Shown piece by piece: positions 1-11,318 of a stretch of 64,000 nucleotides of DNA; the first letter of the stretch is position 1, and the number at the start of each line of letters is the position of its first letter. A program made the position numbers and the translations under genes. Origin of the DNA: Punica granatum (Eukaryota > Streptophyta > Magnoliopsida > Myrtales > Lythraceae). The stretch lies in NCBI RefSeq assembly GCF_007655135.1, contig NC_045127.1, positions 22,238,199 through 22,302,198 of the forward strand, in the 5' to 3' direction. The notes beneath the pieces are model-generated. The model worked only from the letters and a program-made list of their open reading frames with translations. It did not search any database and was not told the origin of the DNA.

Positions 1-18
1 TTCCTTCTTACTCACATG

Positions 19-76
19 TTGATCAAGAGGGTTTTACCATATAAATTTTGATCAAGAGGGTTTTACCATATAAATT
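19..76. repeat. 29-bp perfect tandem duplication
   Basis: Positions 19-47 and 48-76 carry the same 29 bases without a mismatch. It is a recent local duplication in non-coding sequence. No function is apparent. Confidence 0.9.
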
Positions 77-369
77 GTCTGTCGATCTTCTCCTTTTTCG
101 TTGTTAATTGAGCGAACTCCCAAAGATATTGAATTCAGCTATGTAACCTAGAAAGCTCGTCAAACAAAATATCCAATCATGCATAAAAAGAAATGCATCT
201 ATCAACACTTAACGAGCAATCACAGATTCCACGCAATTAATAAAAATTGGGGTTTGATTTTGTACAAATTGATCAATATAGCACGAAATTCAACTCAGGT
301 ACATGAAATAAATAAATAAATAAATAAATTACTAACTTAACATGATACTAATGCTGTAAAAATCAATAA

Positions 370-609
370 ACTTGGACTGTACGGTATTGAGGACCCTGAT
401 ACTCAAGATAATACTCGAGATTCACTTTCTTCTTCTAGATGTATCGACATTAACTTGAGATATTCTGTAATCTACTAGTTTAGGAGTTTTATGATATTTT
501 CCATAGAGTTAGTTTCTTTTCCTTTTCTAGCTTGTATCAGGCATGTATATTTTGCAATCTTGAGCTCAATAGAAATTATAACGTTCACTTCAAGACTTTA
601 GTTTTATGA
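370..609 (+). repeat. 3' part of the copia 5' LTR
   Basis: This is AT-rich sequence ending directly at the primer binding site. By position it is the R-U5 end of the 5' LTR. The terminal bases are not the usual CA, so the end is mutated. The LTR start was not located, because there is no second copy to compare with. Confidence 0.45.
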
Positions 610-621
610 TGGTATCAAAGC
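610..621 (+). promoter_or_regulatory. Primer binding site, initiator Met-tRNA
   Basis: TGGTATCAAAGC differs by one base from the usual plant Met-tRNA primer site TGGTATCAGAGC. It sits 47 bases before the first gag ATG at 668. It primes minus-strand synthesis in the element. Confidence 0.8.
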
Positions 622-667
622 AAGGTTCTCTCTGGAACCTCTAAAGCTTGAAGGCTGATAAGGATAG

Positions 668-1889
668 ATGGCAAAGAGGGAAGATAAAGTTGAGAGTTCT
701 GGGAAGGGGATGCAAGTTCCTGCAGTGTACAGGATTGGGAGTTCGAATTCTACAGGAGTGCAGATTACCTCATGTCTGCTCAATGGGGAGAATTACCTGA
801 CATGGTCAAGAGCAATGACGATCGCATTGACAGCAAAGGGGAAGCTAGGGTTTGTGGAAGGCAAAATACCAAGGCCTCCACCAGGTGACTCGAACTTGGA
901 AAATTGGGAGATGTGTAAACTCCCTTGTTTTGGCTTGGATTTTCAACGGTCTGGAGAGGGAGTTTCAATCGAGTGTGGCATATGCGACCGAGGCAAAGAA
1001 ACTTTGGGATGACCTCAAGGAGAGGTATTCTCAAGGCAATGAAACTAGGATTTATCAACTGAAGTCTGACATATGTTTGTATCGGCAGGGAGGCAAGACA
1101 ATACAGAGGTACTATTCGGGAATCAAGACTCTGTGGGATGAACTCGAAAATTACCTCGAGTTACCGGGATGCTCTTGTGAAGCTGCCACACGGTATACTA
1201 CGCAAAGAGAGAAGGAGAAGATATATCAATTTCTGATGGGATTGGACGACCAATTTCGAGGTGTGAGGTCATATATCCTTAGAACCGTCACTATACCAAC
1301 GTTGTGCAGGATATACCAGATGGTCTCGGAGGAAGAGAATCAACTGACAGTCACTCGTTCTTAGGAGGCAACATGCACACCAAATGGAGGAATTGAGCTC
1401 AGGGTTTTTGCTATCAAGGGTACAAGTGAAAATCGACAAGGACAGCGCTGGACCACAGAGGGCAAATCGATTTGTGACCACTGTGGTCGACTTGGCCACA
1501 TTAGGAGCTCATGCTGGGTGCTCCACAGGCCACCAGTAGATGGTAACAACAAAAAAATAGGGAAAAAGGCTGCTAGACAGGGAAAGCAAGGAGGAGCGCC
1601 TAGGCAGTGGCAGACGTTTGGTGCTGGACAGCAATGGAGAAGAGGACAAAGCTCAGGTTAGAGTGGACAAACATTGGGGCAATGGACTGGAAGTCGATCT
1701 ACTCGAAATCTGATCGCTAGGGCTGTACAAGAAGGAGGTGGATCAAGTAGCACGGGAAATTCCTTCCCGGGCTTGTCAATCACCCAACTAGAGACGGTGC
1801 TCAACATGATTGCGTCTCATGAAGGGAGAAGTGAACCCTTAGTCGGAAAATACAATAATTTATTTTTATTAAAGGAGGGGAGTGAATAA
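668..1889 (+). pseudogene. gag: Copia gag (capsid and zinc knuckle), broken
   Basis: Gag packages the element RNA. The first ~75 residues from the ATG at 668 contain the copia gag N-terminal signature GENYLTWSRAM. The frame shifts near 900-950 into the frame running 852-1889, which holds the rest of the capsid region (KKLWDDLKERYSQGNE, then a QFLMGLD motif). A stop at 1362-1364 interrupts it, but the same frame continues through a CCHC knuckle at about 1473-1517 (C-x2-C-x4-H-x4-C, read as CDHCGRLGHIRSSC) and a Gln/Gly-rich tail to the stop at 1889. A further stop lies near 1660. The family is clear; the copy is non-functional. Confidence 0.85.
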
Positions 1890-2155
1890 TCGACACAGGA
1901 GCATCAAGACACATGATCGGATGTGTGAATCATTTAAATGATATGAAGCCTCTTGGTGATAAGTTCTCTATTTATATTCCTAATGGAGACACTGCTCAGG
2001 CGACAAATATGAGAATTGTGCGACTTGGGAATTCGTTCATTTTGTGGAATGTTCTGTTTGTACCCTCATTTAATTGTAACTTAATTTCGGTCGGTCAGTT
2101 GAGCAGGGATATAGATTGTTTCGTAACATTCTTACCTGAGGTGTATTGTATATAA
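1889..2155 (+). pseudogene. Copia aspartic protease, broken
   Basis: The motif IDTGASRHM starts at 1889 and gives the catalytic Asp of a retroviral-type protease. A few dozen residues later come hydrophobic stretches (NVLFVPSFNCNLISVGQL) that in copia elements precede the gag-preintegrase domain. The frame is shifted relative to gag at about 1885 and ends at 2155, shortly before the poly-G tract. The gag-preintegrase zinc region that should follow is mostly missing. Confidence 0.8.
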
Positions 2156-2193
2156 GACCACATATCGAGGAAGACAGTTGACTGGGTGAGCAT

Positions 2194-2194
<1 letters not shown>

Positions 2195-2236
<42 letters not shown>
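2195..2236 (+). repeat. 42-base poly-G homopolymer
   Basis: Forty-two consecutive G lie between the copia protease and integrase parts. Sequence that normally links the two domains is absent here. Such a long G run is rare in plant DNA and may be a sequencing or gap-filling artefact rather than genomic. Confidence 0.9.
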
Positions 2237-2237
<1 letters not shown>

Positions 2238-2382
2238 AGTATACTGCCTACGGTGGATAACATCTTCGGTGGCACTAGCTTGTCAGGCTCAGGGTGTTGG
2301 TTTAGGGGATATCTGGCACAAATGACTTGGACATCCATCCAGTGGCATTAGAATAAGCGAGGTTAATCTTGATTCCAATTAC

Positions 2383-3700
2383 ATGAAGAATAAGAGTTGT
2401 GATGTGTGTCTTCGAGCCAAACAAACTCGTTTGCAATTTAATTTGAGTTTTAATAAAGCTTCATTGCCATTTCATCTCGTACATTGTGATCTGTGGGGTC
2501 CTTATAAAGAGAGGACGATTTCTGGAGCAAGTTATTTTCTGACTATTGTGGATGATCATAGTAGAGCAGTTTGGTTATACATGTGGAAGGATAAAACAAA
2601 AGCCAGACAAAGTTTAATGGTCTTCTGTAATTTGATTAAAAACCAATTTGGAACCATTGTGAAGGTGGTGCAAAGTGATAATGGGCTGGAATTTTTATCT
2701 CGGGAACTGCAGGATTTCTTTCTTCAGAATGGAATTTTGCATCAAACGTCTTGTACAGACACACCACAGCAAAATGGACGAGTGGAAAGAAAACATAGGC
2801 ATATACTTAATGTGGCACGTGCGTTGTTATTTCAAGCATCACTCCCTACACAATTCTGGGGAGAAAGCATTGCGACGACAGCTTATTTAATCAATATCTT
2901 GTCGAGAGCCCATACGAAGTCCTTTTTCAGAGAAAATCAAATTATTCAAATTTGCGAGTTTTCGGGTCTTTATGTTCCGCACATTATCGACCACGTAACA
3001 AGGATAAGTTTGTTGAAAGATCCATAAGGTTTATATTTGTGGGGTATCAAGAAAGGATGGCGGAGGTTTGATCCGGAGAAAGAAGAATTTTTTTGTGTCT
3101 AGAGACGTGCAATTTTTTGAGAATAAATTTCCGTTTGAGGAAGTCAATCGATCGAAGATGACAGAAGGCAATCCCTTATTTTGTCCGAGAGCATGGGCTG
3201 AAGGGTATATTGATTTTGAGGGGGAGGAAAACATGGGACCGGCTAAAGATCAAATGGAAGAACAGGAGGAGACCCGTGGACGATCACAGTCCAGCCCATC
3301 ACTTTCCAGCCCACGGCTGAGTTATTTCGCTGGGCCACAGGACAATATGGGCAGATCTTTGGCCCGCTCAAGAGCGGATGAATCCACTGGGCTTTTTAAC
3401 CCCACTGGGCCTCAGCGAATGGCAGAAATCTTCAGCCCAGATCGGAAGCTGGGAGACGAGCCTACAGTCCGCATTAATCGAAGCCCACTTCAGCATGATG
3501 AGCCAAAATCAATAGTGTTGTCTGGAAGTAACATTAGTGCTCAAGTTTCGCGATGTTCAGGTAGAGAAATACGGGAGCCAACATATTTGAAGGATTTTGT
3601 TACTCATGTTGCCACACATCATCCCCCTTGCTCACCCATTCCACCGAAATCCTCAGGTATGATGTATCCTGTTGTGACTTATTTGGCTCAAAATAATTCT
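2383..3700 (+). pseudogene. Copia integrase and linker, broken
   Basis: Integrase joins element cDNA to host DNA. The frame 2383-3027 opens with the end of the HHCC region (CDVCLRAKQTR), then shows the catalytic core: first Asp in HCDLWGPY, second Asp in QSDNGLEF, and Glu in NGRVERKHRHI, spaced as in DD35E enzymes. All three acidic residues are present. The frame shifts after 3027. The conserved copia integrase C-terminal segment (EEFFVSRDVQFFENKFPF) is in the frame starting at 3068, followed by a low-complexity Ser/Pro/Gly-rich linker into RT. Inactive because of the frameshift. Confidence 0.88.
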
Positions 3701-3744
3701 CCTATTTTGGACTTGTCTTATATGGCTGCAATTGATTTGGATAC

Positions 3745-4559
3745 CGAGCCACAAACATATCAAGAAGCAATTAGTGATCCTAGATGGAGAGCGGTAATGG
3801 CGAAAGAAATACGAGCATTGGAGTTGACCTGAACTTGGACATTGGAGATATTGCCTAAGGGCAAGCGACCCATAGATTGTAAATGGGTATGCAAAATAAA
3901 GCGATGTGCAAATGGAAGCATATAACGCTATAAAGTGCAATTGGTTGCAAAAGGGTTCACTCAGGTAGAAGGCATTGATTTTCATGAGACTTTTGCTCTA
4001 GTAGCTAAATTAGTTATTGTGAGATGTCTATTGACTGTGACGGTGGCGAGAGGTTGGGAGATGCATCAAATGGATGTGCAAAATGCTTTTTCTACATGGA
4101 GATCTGAATGAAGAGGTGTCCATGAAGCTACCACCTTGATTTTCTTCACAAAGAGAAAGGGTTGTCTGTCGCCTTCAAAAGTCTCTTTATGGTCTTCGAC
4201 AGGCTTCGCGTAATTGGTATTCTAAATTCGTGAATGCATTACGAGGATATGGATTTCGACAATCTGGTACTGATCATTCTTTATTCGTCTATTCAAAAGG
4301 GGATGTTTTTCTGGCAGTTCTAGTTTATGTGGATGATCTTATTATGGTCGACAACAGTTCAACACATTATGCTTCTTTTAAGAAGTATCTTGATCAGTGT
4401 TTCCGAATCAAAGATCTTGGCCCATTGAAGTATTTTTTGGGCAATGAAGTGACTCACACTGATTCTGGTTTCTTTCTTAATCAGAGAAAATATGCACTTG
4501 ATATCATAACTGAATGTGGGATGCAAGGGTCTCGACCAACTTATTTTCCCATGAACTAG
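3745..4559 (+). pseudogene. Copia reverse transcriptase, broken
   Basis: RT copies element RNA into DNA. The start motif (EPQTYQEAISDPRWRAVMAKE) is at ~3748. It is followed by a stop at 3829-3831, then KPIDCKWV-like and LVAKGFTQ-like segments in shifted frames at ~3860-3960, and the DVQNAF region (first catalytic Asp) at ~4074. The frame 4230-4559 holds the active site YVDDLIMV at ~4327 and the FRIKDLGPLKYFLGNEV segment. The two active-site Asp are intact, but the frame is cut by several indels. Confidence 0.87.
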
Positions 4560-4722
4560 AATCATGGACTAATGGCTGGCTCTGGCTCACGACTTGAAGA
4601 TGCAAGCAGATATAGGCGGTTGGTTGGTCGATTGATCTAACTAACTATCACCAGACCAGATTTATGTTATTCCGTGCACATATTGGCAAAATTATCCATG
4701 TCAGCCACATTGGGATGCAGCC

Positions 4723-5255
4723 ATGAGAGTGGTGCGCTATCTGAAGCAGTCACCAGGTCAGGGGATTTTTATACAACCTAATTCTTTGGATCTTGTGGCT
4801 TACTGTGATTCGGATTGGGAAAGTTGTCCTACGACCAGACGATTAGTTACGAGATATTTCATCATGCTAGGAAGGTCACCGGTCTCTTGGAAGACAAAGA
4901 AGTAGACTATAGTGTCTCGTTCATCTGCTGGGCTGAGTACAGGGCTATGGCTACTACTATGAGCGAGATACTTTGGTTACATAGCTTATTGAGCTCTCTT
5001 GGAGTTCAGATTACACGTCCTACACGATTGTTTTGCGATAATCAGGCTGCCTTACACATTGCGGCTAATCTTGTGTTTCACAAGAGGACCAAGCATATAG
5101 AGATCGTTTTGTCATTTTGTTTGTGAACACATTCAGTCTCAAGTCATTGTCACTACACATGTTCCAACCAGACTGCAGCTCGTGGATATATTCACAAAGG
5201 CTTTGGGTCGAGATCGGTTTACGTTTCTCCTCGGTTTTGACATTTCAATATCGGT
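4723..5255 (+). pseudogene. Copia RNase H, broken
   Basis: This is the C-terminal pol domain that removes RNA from the hybrid. It shows YCDSDWESC (catalytic Asp region), a shifted AEYRAMA motif with the catalytic Glu at ~4936, LFCDNQAALHIA, and RTKHIEI at ~5089, then the terminal DIFTKALGRDRF motif at ~5184. Three frames are used across 530 bp. Similarity to copia ends near 5240, where the usual final residues are replaced by unrelated sequence. Confidence 0.85.
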
Positions 5256-7419
5256 TCTTGCTTCCAAATCTCAGCTTGAAATGACCCATCAAAAAACTTT
5301 GATTTCGTCGTCTACCAAACTTCATAATTGCCATGCCAATTGGGTTCTTCTTCCTTCTCAGGTTAACGGAAGAATAATTTCGTCTGCTTGTCTCCAAGGC
5401 TATGATTTAATTAGACAAAATCTGAATGAATGGACGAATTTATTTGATTGGTGAACGTGACACTTAGCAGATCAAGTGTGTCCCATACTTTATCATATTA
5501 TGTTCCAGAGTATATTATTAGTTTATTAATCATGCCGGAAACAACCAACGAATTCAATAATAAAACAAGAAAAAGGATGTGGTACAATGAAATAAACTCT
5601 TACATTGATTTTCGTTGTGAAACTATTCGTGATTCTTTATTTAGCGTCCTTATTTTATCAATATCCAATTTGTTGGGCCGATATAATTAACTGAAGCTAA
5701 CCAATAAAATTACAATTTGACTATTAATACTGGAACTTTCTTTGCATATTTTACGGGAATCAATTTGATTATCAAACGTCCATAGAGATTTCCCAAATAA
5801 TAATAACAATAATAATGATAATAATGATGATGAAAGGTTTTGTCCCTCATAATGGTGCTTTTATTTGATTGATCCCCGGCGGAAAAATAATTGCAAAATG
5901 ATTGAGACTAGTATTATGCGTGGAAGGCCGGTCATGCCAGCAACCAAAATCAATGAAATCATGGCATGGCTTAATCATTTCTTTCCCAGAAAAGAAAATC
6001 AACACGTTTGAGGTTTATGTTTTCTCTTTTTCGTGGGCCCTAACCCACTAATTTCTTTTCAAATACATAACTGTCTTGTCGATCGTAGAGGGAATGATAA
6101 GACAGATTTTGCATATCTAAATCTAGGAAAATTCCTACACGACCCTCGTCAAGTGATACGAAATTATCATAGCTGTCTATCCGTAAGTGGAATATGGACG
6201 GACGGCTGTGATAATATCTGGTTATGTAAGACCCTCTGCTAAATCTAAATTATTTAAAAGACACAATCAATTACATAAAGTTGGAATGAAACAAAAAATG
6301 GGAGCTTGAACTACTTAGACGTTACATTTTTATCCCTCTACGCCGTTTAATCTAAACACATCGGTCTATCATCAAAAGTAATTAACGATCATTTCAGGTG
6401 TCAATGAAGATAAATTTTTTAGCAATCTTACCTCACTACGTGGAGTGAAGAAATACCTATCAAATTGCAATAAACGTGTGTTATAATTATACTTAATTGA
6501 TGTGCATAGATTTTTATCAAAAAAGAAAGTAATCTCATTGGCTCGTTCTCAACGTATTTCTTTGAGGTAGTACTATCTAAAGTTTTCTCATCGGCAAGGA
6601 CTTTTCCCCTTTGATCAATGTTGGAGAATTAAACTTCCACACGGCATCTGTGAGGATTTGTCAACTATATTGCCACAAAATTATCATCGATGAAGGTTCT
6701 TCACCAAAGTTACTTGACGCTTGATTGAGGGTTGTAAACCATAGTTTGAGACATAATAGTTCAAAACATGGTTGAATAATTCCGAATGGATGTTAGCAAC
6801 TTACAGATTTCGGATAAAAATGATGGAAATTATATATACCTTATTAAATTTGAAAGTCATGTTTAAAAGATTGTAAAGTAGAAGGATTAAATCAAAACCG
6901 ACTACTAAAGTAATGTGACCATTTCTTATCTTATTTTATTTTATTTTTAACTTTAATCGATTATCTTATGTTAGGACTTGGATTGGCAAGTAGCCAACGG
7001 CCAGAATCATTTGCACTGAAAACGAGATTAAAGAAGTAATCACGTGATTAACGAAATCATCGGCATTGTGGCCAGCCACCCAAAAACTCCTCTGCCCTTA
7101 GAAACGGAATTTGACCTTTTATTTATTTTTCTTTTTCCTTTCTTGGGCCTCAAGGTCACTATTTCTGCTGCAGTAGTTTGCTGTTGGATTTTTCTTTTCG
7201 TTTTTTTTTTGGGCCACAGTTGGATTTTTTTTTTGATAGAGTGCTGTTAGATCTTTTTGAATTTTCCTGAAATGTGCACTAAACAGTAATGATACTTACT
7301 TGGCCTTGCTTGTGCAATTCTGTTTCTTATGTAAAAGTACTAAACGAATTGCTGAGGAATATTTGATGATTTTAAGATAAGTTAAAGGTCATAAAGAGAA
7401 AGACAAATTTAAAATTGCT
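5256..7419. other. Non-coding spacer, no gene seen
   Basis: AT-rich sequence with only short meaningless frames. An ATA/ATG trinucleotide microsatellite lies at about 5797-5832. I see no domain, RNA gene or transposon end in this stretch. Confidence 0.6.
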
Positions 7420-7428
7420 AAAATTAAA

Positions 7429-8259
7429 GGATAAATTGCACCGGTGGTCCAAAATATTTTACAAATGTTTCATGATGGTCCAAAAAGTTTTTTTCGCTAT
7501 ATGATGGTACAAAATGTTTTAAAGTTGTTTCATGATGATACAAACCGTCAACTCGAGCTGACGCCGTTAACATTTTGCTGACGTGGCGTGTCCTATGTGT
7601 CACTTTTGTTACGTGGAACCAATCATAGTGCGCCACGTCATTTAAGACAAAATAAAATTTTAAAAAGTCCAAAAAAATACAAAAAATAATTAAAAAATAC
7701 AAAAAAAAGTAAAAAGATAAAAAAAAAAAAAAAAAAGAAAATTTTAAAAAAAAAAAAAAAAAAAACAAAAAAGAGTAAAAAGAGAAAAAAAAAAAAAAGG
7801 AAAATTAAAAAAGGGGAAAAAAAGAAGGGGGGGATTTTTAAAAAGAATAGAAAAAAATTTTAAAATTTAAATTAAAGGGAATATTAAAATTATTTTAAAT
7901 TTAATATTAACATTATTTAAAATTTAAAATTTAAAATTAAAATTAAAAGTTTAAAATTATTTTTAAAAGTTTTTAAAATTTAAAATTATTTTTAAAAGTT
8001 TTTAAAATTTAAAATTATTTTTTAAAGTTTTAAAATTTTAAAATTTTTAGAATTATTTAAAATTTTTCGACCACGTCAGCAAGGAGGTGACACGTAGTAG
8101 CCACGTAAGCGTCGGCTTGACGGCGTCAAGCTCGAGTTGACGGTTTGTACCATTATGAAACAACTTTGAAACATTTTGTACCATCATGTAGCGAAAAAAA
8201 CTTTTTGGACCATAATGAAACATTTGTAAAATATTTTGGACCACCGGTGCAATTTACCC
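7429..8259. mobile_element. Non-autonomous Mutator-like element (MULE), 831 bp
   Basis: Terminal inverted repeats of about 140 bp (7429-7569 and 8118-8259) begin GG(A/G)TAAATTGCACCGG and are about 93% alike. They are flanked by a perfect 9-bp target duplication AAAATTAAA at 7420-7428 and 8260-8268. A 9-bp duplication with long TIRs is the hallmark of Mutator-like elements. The centre (about 7640-8070) is extremely A- or AT-rich, with long A runs and TTTAAAATTA-type repeats, and has no transposase. It must have been moved by an autonomous relative. Confidence 0.92.
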
Positions 8260-9690
8260 AAAATTAAAATATATAAAGTTTGCTTAACACATAGTGGAGC
8301 AATGCTTATTACCCTCCCACTGCAGTACTCCCATATGCACTAGTTATCACAATTTTCCAAAAGGAACAGCAGTACTAAATTATGCATGCCCAAAAATCTG
8401 CAATTTAACCTTTTTCTTTGTTGCGAAATTTTATTGAGGGATGCTCCTAGTTAATCTAAATGTGTAAGTATATGTCAAAAAATGTTAATTTATGATTTAT
8501 TTCTTAAACTTGCAACTACACCATAGACTGGAAACTTTACGAAGGCTAATTATTAAACCCATGAAATGATTAAAATGAAAGTTATACTTTGCATTTGCAC
8601 TGATAAAGCTGAAAATAGTGCTACCAATCCGAGGACATTTGTCGAGATAAAAAATTTTAAAGGAGTAAAACGAGAGTTTTATTTTATTTTTTTCTTATCT
8701 GCACTATATTTGAAAGTCCAATAGCCTTCTACTAATTCAGTTCGAACTTATCCCTTTACAAAGGATAAAACTCCTTTAATCATAAATTTTCTCCATTCGT
8801 AAGATTCGAATGCAAGAATTTTCCGAACCCAAACCAATTCATATGGATACGAGATTTTTTTTTTTTGGGAGGGGGGTGGCGAACATGGTTTGGGAAACAC
8901 ACGGCTAGCCCTAAAACGAGGGGTTTTAACTGTACATATGTGCGTATACATCATATTTATATAATGTAGAAAAAGATGAATTATATCCCCAAAAAGAAGA
9001 CAAAAGAGGGAAAGCCAAAAAAAAAGTGATTGGTCCACCTTAGATTTGCTTTGAAGTAGCAAAGAGAGGCTCACAGCTATTAGTGATGGGGTCATGGCGG
9101 TGTGAGAGATTTATCGTACCGATGAATCCCCATGTCGGTCATAGATACCCAACTTATATAATTTAGAGACAAGAACGTATTTGGAGACACCAAAATATAT
9201 AATTCTTTTTTCTTGCTGGAAAACAAAATATGTAATTTAACTTTAGAGATTCTTTACCATATAATTAATGGTTACAATCAGTGAAAGTTCAATATTGTAG
9301 GACTATAATAGGAGATTACGATGATTGATTTTGGTCATTGGATCTATGTTTTTCTGACATTTGGTCTAACTTTGATATTTTTAAGGACTTTCTTTTGGCC
9401 ACCCGTACTAATTAATTATTTCAACATATTTGATCATTTGGACATGAGAATGTTATGTTAGGGACGATAGGGTTGGGAAATTGACACAAGAAGCTTTCTC
9501 AATCTATCTGCTTTATGTATCAATTATTGTGCCCCAAAAAGTTTGTGTTGGGAAGAAATGACCAAAAAGTCGTCTCTTGGTCATGTCGGTGGTGTAAAGC
9601 TGGAGAGAATATGCAAAAAAAGGTCGAAAATGCACCACCATATATATATGTATATATTATTACTATATGTGAGAATATATATATATATAT
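8260..9690. other. Non-coding spacer, no gene seen
   Basis: AT-rich, no recognisable coding frame. TA-rich microsatellite tracts occur at 9640-9690, directly next to the inverted repeat that starts at 9691. Confidence 0.55.
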
Positions 9691-9802
9691 TACCATTACC
9701 GACTAGGATCGACTAGGGGATCATAGAGTACTCAAGAACAAGGATCTGATATGAAAGAATATCAACATAAATAGATGATCAACATGAAGATTTATTCAGA
9801 GC

Positions 9803-9960
9803 ACGTTCTTCAGTTTTCAGGCAAATGCCAGAAGGTATTCCTGCACATTTCTCTGATTGACAAACCTATGCAGCCAGAGTTCAGAACATGTCATGAACGA
9901 TGGTTGGAGAAGTTCGAAAAAGAAAATGCTGCCCAGGAAGACAAGGCTGCATCTCTGTAG
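9803..9960 (+). pseudogene. C-terminal end of an unassigned element ORF
   Basis: The open frame from the inverted-repeat edge to the stop at 9958-9960 is rich in Lys/Glu at its end. It has no motif I recognise. It lies just before the regulatory region, where the last ORF of a circular or tandem element would end. That role is inferred from position only; the upstream part was removed at the inversion junction. Confidence 0.3.
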
Positions 9961-9973
9961 CCATGATCAGAGT

Positions 9974-10187
9974 GCTGGCCCCAGTCAGCTATAATTCCGA
10001 AGGTGTCCAACCACTGCCCTTTACAGTGGTCCAAAGCGGACAAGAAACCTTTATGTTCGTGTGATCGACAAAGTCGGTAGGCTGGCCCCACTCAGCGGTA
10101 ATTCTGAAGGCGTCCAACCACTGCCCTTTACAGTGGCCCAAAACAGACAAAAAACCTTTTGGTTCGCGTGGCCGACAAAAGCAGCAA
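9974..10187 (+). repeat. 107-bp direct repeat, two copies, in the promoter region
   Basis: 9974-10080 and 10081-10187 are tandem copies with about 85% identity, each starting GCTGGCCCCA and holding CCAACCACTGCCCTTTACAG. Duplicated upstream blocks of this size are common in viral and retroelement enhancers. The enhancer role is inference. Confidence 0.85.
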
Positions 10188-10213
10188 GTTGTCCCCACAA
10201 CGCGGCAAAACGT

Positions 10214-10248
10214 TACTGTAGAAACAGTAAAATCACTGTTGAAACAGT
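10214..10248 (+). promoter_or_regulatory. Paired palindromic motif ACTGT-N4-ACAGT
   Basis: Two 14-base palindromes, ACTGTAGAAACAGT (10214-10227) and ACTGTTGAAACAGT (10235-10248), are spaced 21 bp start to start, or two helical turns. They lie ~60-90 bp before the likely transcription start region. They could bind a dimeric factor; unproven. Confidence 0.4.
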
Positions 10249-10707
10249 ATCCCGAATGTGATTGCACAGTAAAAGCTGCACAGTGAAAAGGCGCCTTCCA
10301 GCGTCGATAAAAAAGCTCTTCTTCCTTCAGTTCAAGGGGGGCTTAGAAGGGGCAATACCTCTCACTCTAAGAGGGTTATAACGAAACAATCTTCTCTTCT
10401 TCTTCTTCTTCATCTTCTTCTCAAATAATAGCATCATCCGGCATGTAAAATCCGGATCTTCCTTCCACCTTTCTTCCAGTGTAAGTTCCAGTGTAAGCAT
10501 GGGTTGAGATCTCCGTATCTCTTCCCCTTTTCTTTTCTTTTCAATGTTTTATTTTATTTTAAGAGTGTTCATGTACTCCTTGCCCATGATGGGCTAAACT
10601 TCCGAATAAATCTTCCATGTTGATAATCTATTTATGTTAATATTCTTTCATATCAGATCTTTGTTCTTGAGTACTCTATGATCCCCTAGTCGATCTTAGA
10701 AGGGTAA

Positions 10708-10719
10708 TGGTATCAGAGC
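10708..10719 (+). promoter_or_regulatory. Primer binding site, initiator Met-tRNA
   Basis: TGGTATCAGAGC is a perfect match to the plant Met-tRNA primer site used by caulimovirids and many LTR elements. A polyadenylation-like AATAAA lies upstream at ~10604, as expected for an R-U5 region. Confidence 0.85.
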
Positions 10720-11318
10720 CAAGGGAGGAGAGGATGTACGTACTGTTCTTGTTCTTATTTCCGGTGTCTATGATAGGTCTCGTTCTTAGATCCGCCTGTA
10801 TGCTTAGTTTCTGATCCCCGTGCCGTTCCTTAGTATCTAGTTCGATACTTTCTTCATCTGTGTCTGGCAGTCTTCACATGTGTGTTGGAGCTCTAATGTC
10901 CATCTTGCCGCTCTAATGGTCTCTACACATTCTAATCCTTAAGTGCCTATTCCTAGCCTACTGAACCCTTGTTTGCTTAAGTCCCACTGATTAGGGCTGC
11001 GTTTTTGGGTATAACCGGGGGAGTGACGGTGTAAGGATACGATCTAAGTAGATGGTGGTTATCGACAAGAGTAGAGTTATCTCCATGCACTATTGTTGTT
11101 AAATCCAGGTACAACAGTTGGGGTGAGAGCCAGATCTGAGGAATAACACAGTGGTAAGGCTGTTTCGCGTCCAGATATGTCTAGAACTCGGTCTTGAGTG
11201 AAGCTGGGATATGAGAATAAGTCTAGGATAGCATCTTTAAACCACTTAGCGTTTGGTCTAAGATCGATAGAAGTTTCTATTAAGTCGTATGTAGAGTATT
11301 GAACAATGAGGAACTGAT
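10720..11318 (+). other. Long leader between primer site and first frame
   Basis: About 600 bases with short frames only. A long leader with small upstream ORFs is typical of caulimovirids and some LTR elements. No domain is visible. Confidence 0.4.

Larger units (their letters stand above)
1..5255 (+). mobile_element. Decayed Ty1/copia LTR retrotransposon
   Basis: The order of parts is that of a Ty1/copia element: end of an LTR, Met-tRNA primer site, gag with a zinc knuckle, aspartic protease, integrase, reverse transcriptase and RNase H. The reading frame changes at least five times and has several stops, so it is a dead copy. Homology is lost near 5255, just after the usual end of pol. 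The LTR-end sequence before position 610 does not reappear at 5.2-5.7 kb, so the 3' LTR is missing or truncated. The left boundary is not visible, and the 5' LTR may start within or before the window. Confidence 0.85.
9691..10712. repeat. Inverted repeat arms flanking the element's regulatory region
   Basis: 9691-9802 is the reverse complement of 10602-10712 with about 93% identity. The arms include the last ~105 bases before the primer site and its first bases (TGGTA). The left arm is thus a backward copy of the LTR/leader end. The spacer holds the end of a short frame (9775-9960) and the promoter-like sequence. Such head-to-head fragments are typical of rearranged integrated pararetroviral DNA. 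Confidence 0.85.

Noticed and set aside
5182..5690. Possible 3' LTR of the copia element
   Set aside because: No stretch here matches the sequence before the primer site at 610, and no polypurine tract is visible.
7424..7768. Phe-rich 114-codon ORF on the minus strand
   Set aside because: Product of poly-A/T tracts within the MULE.
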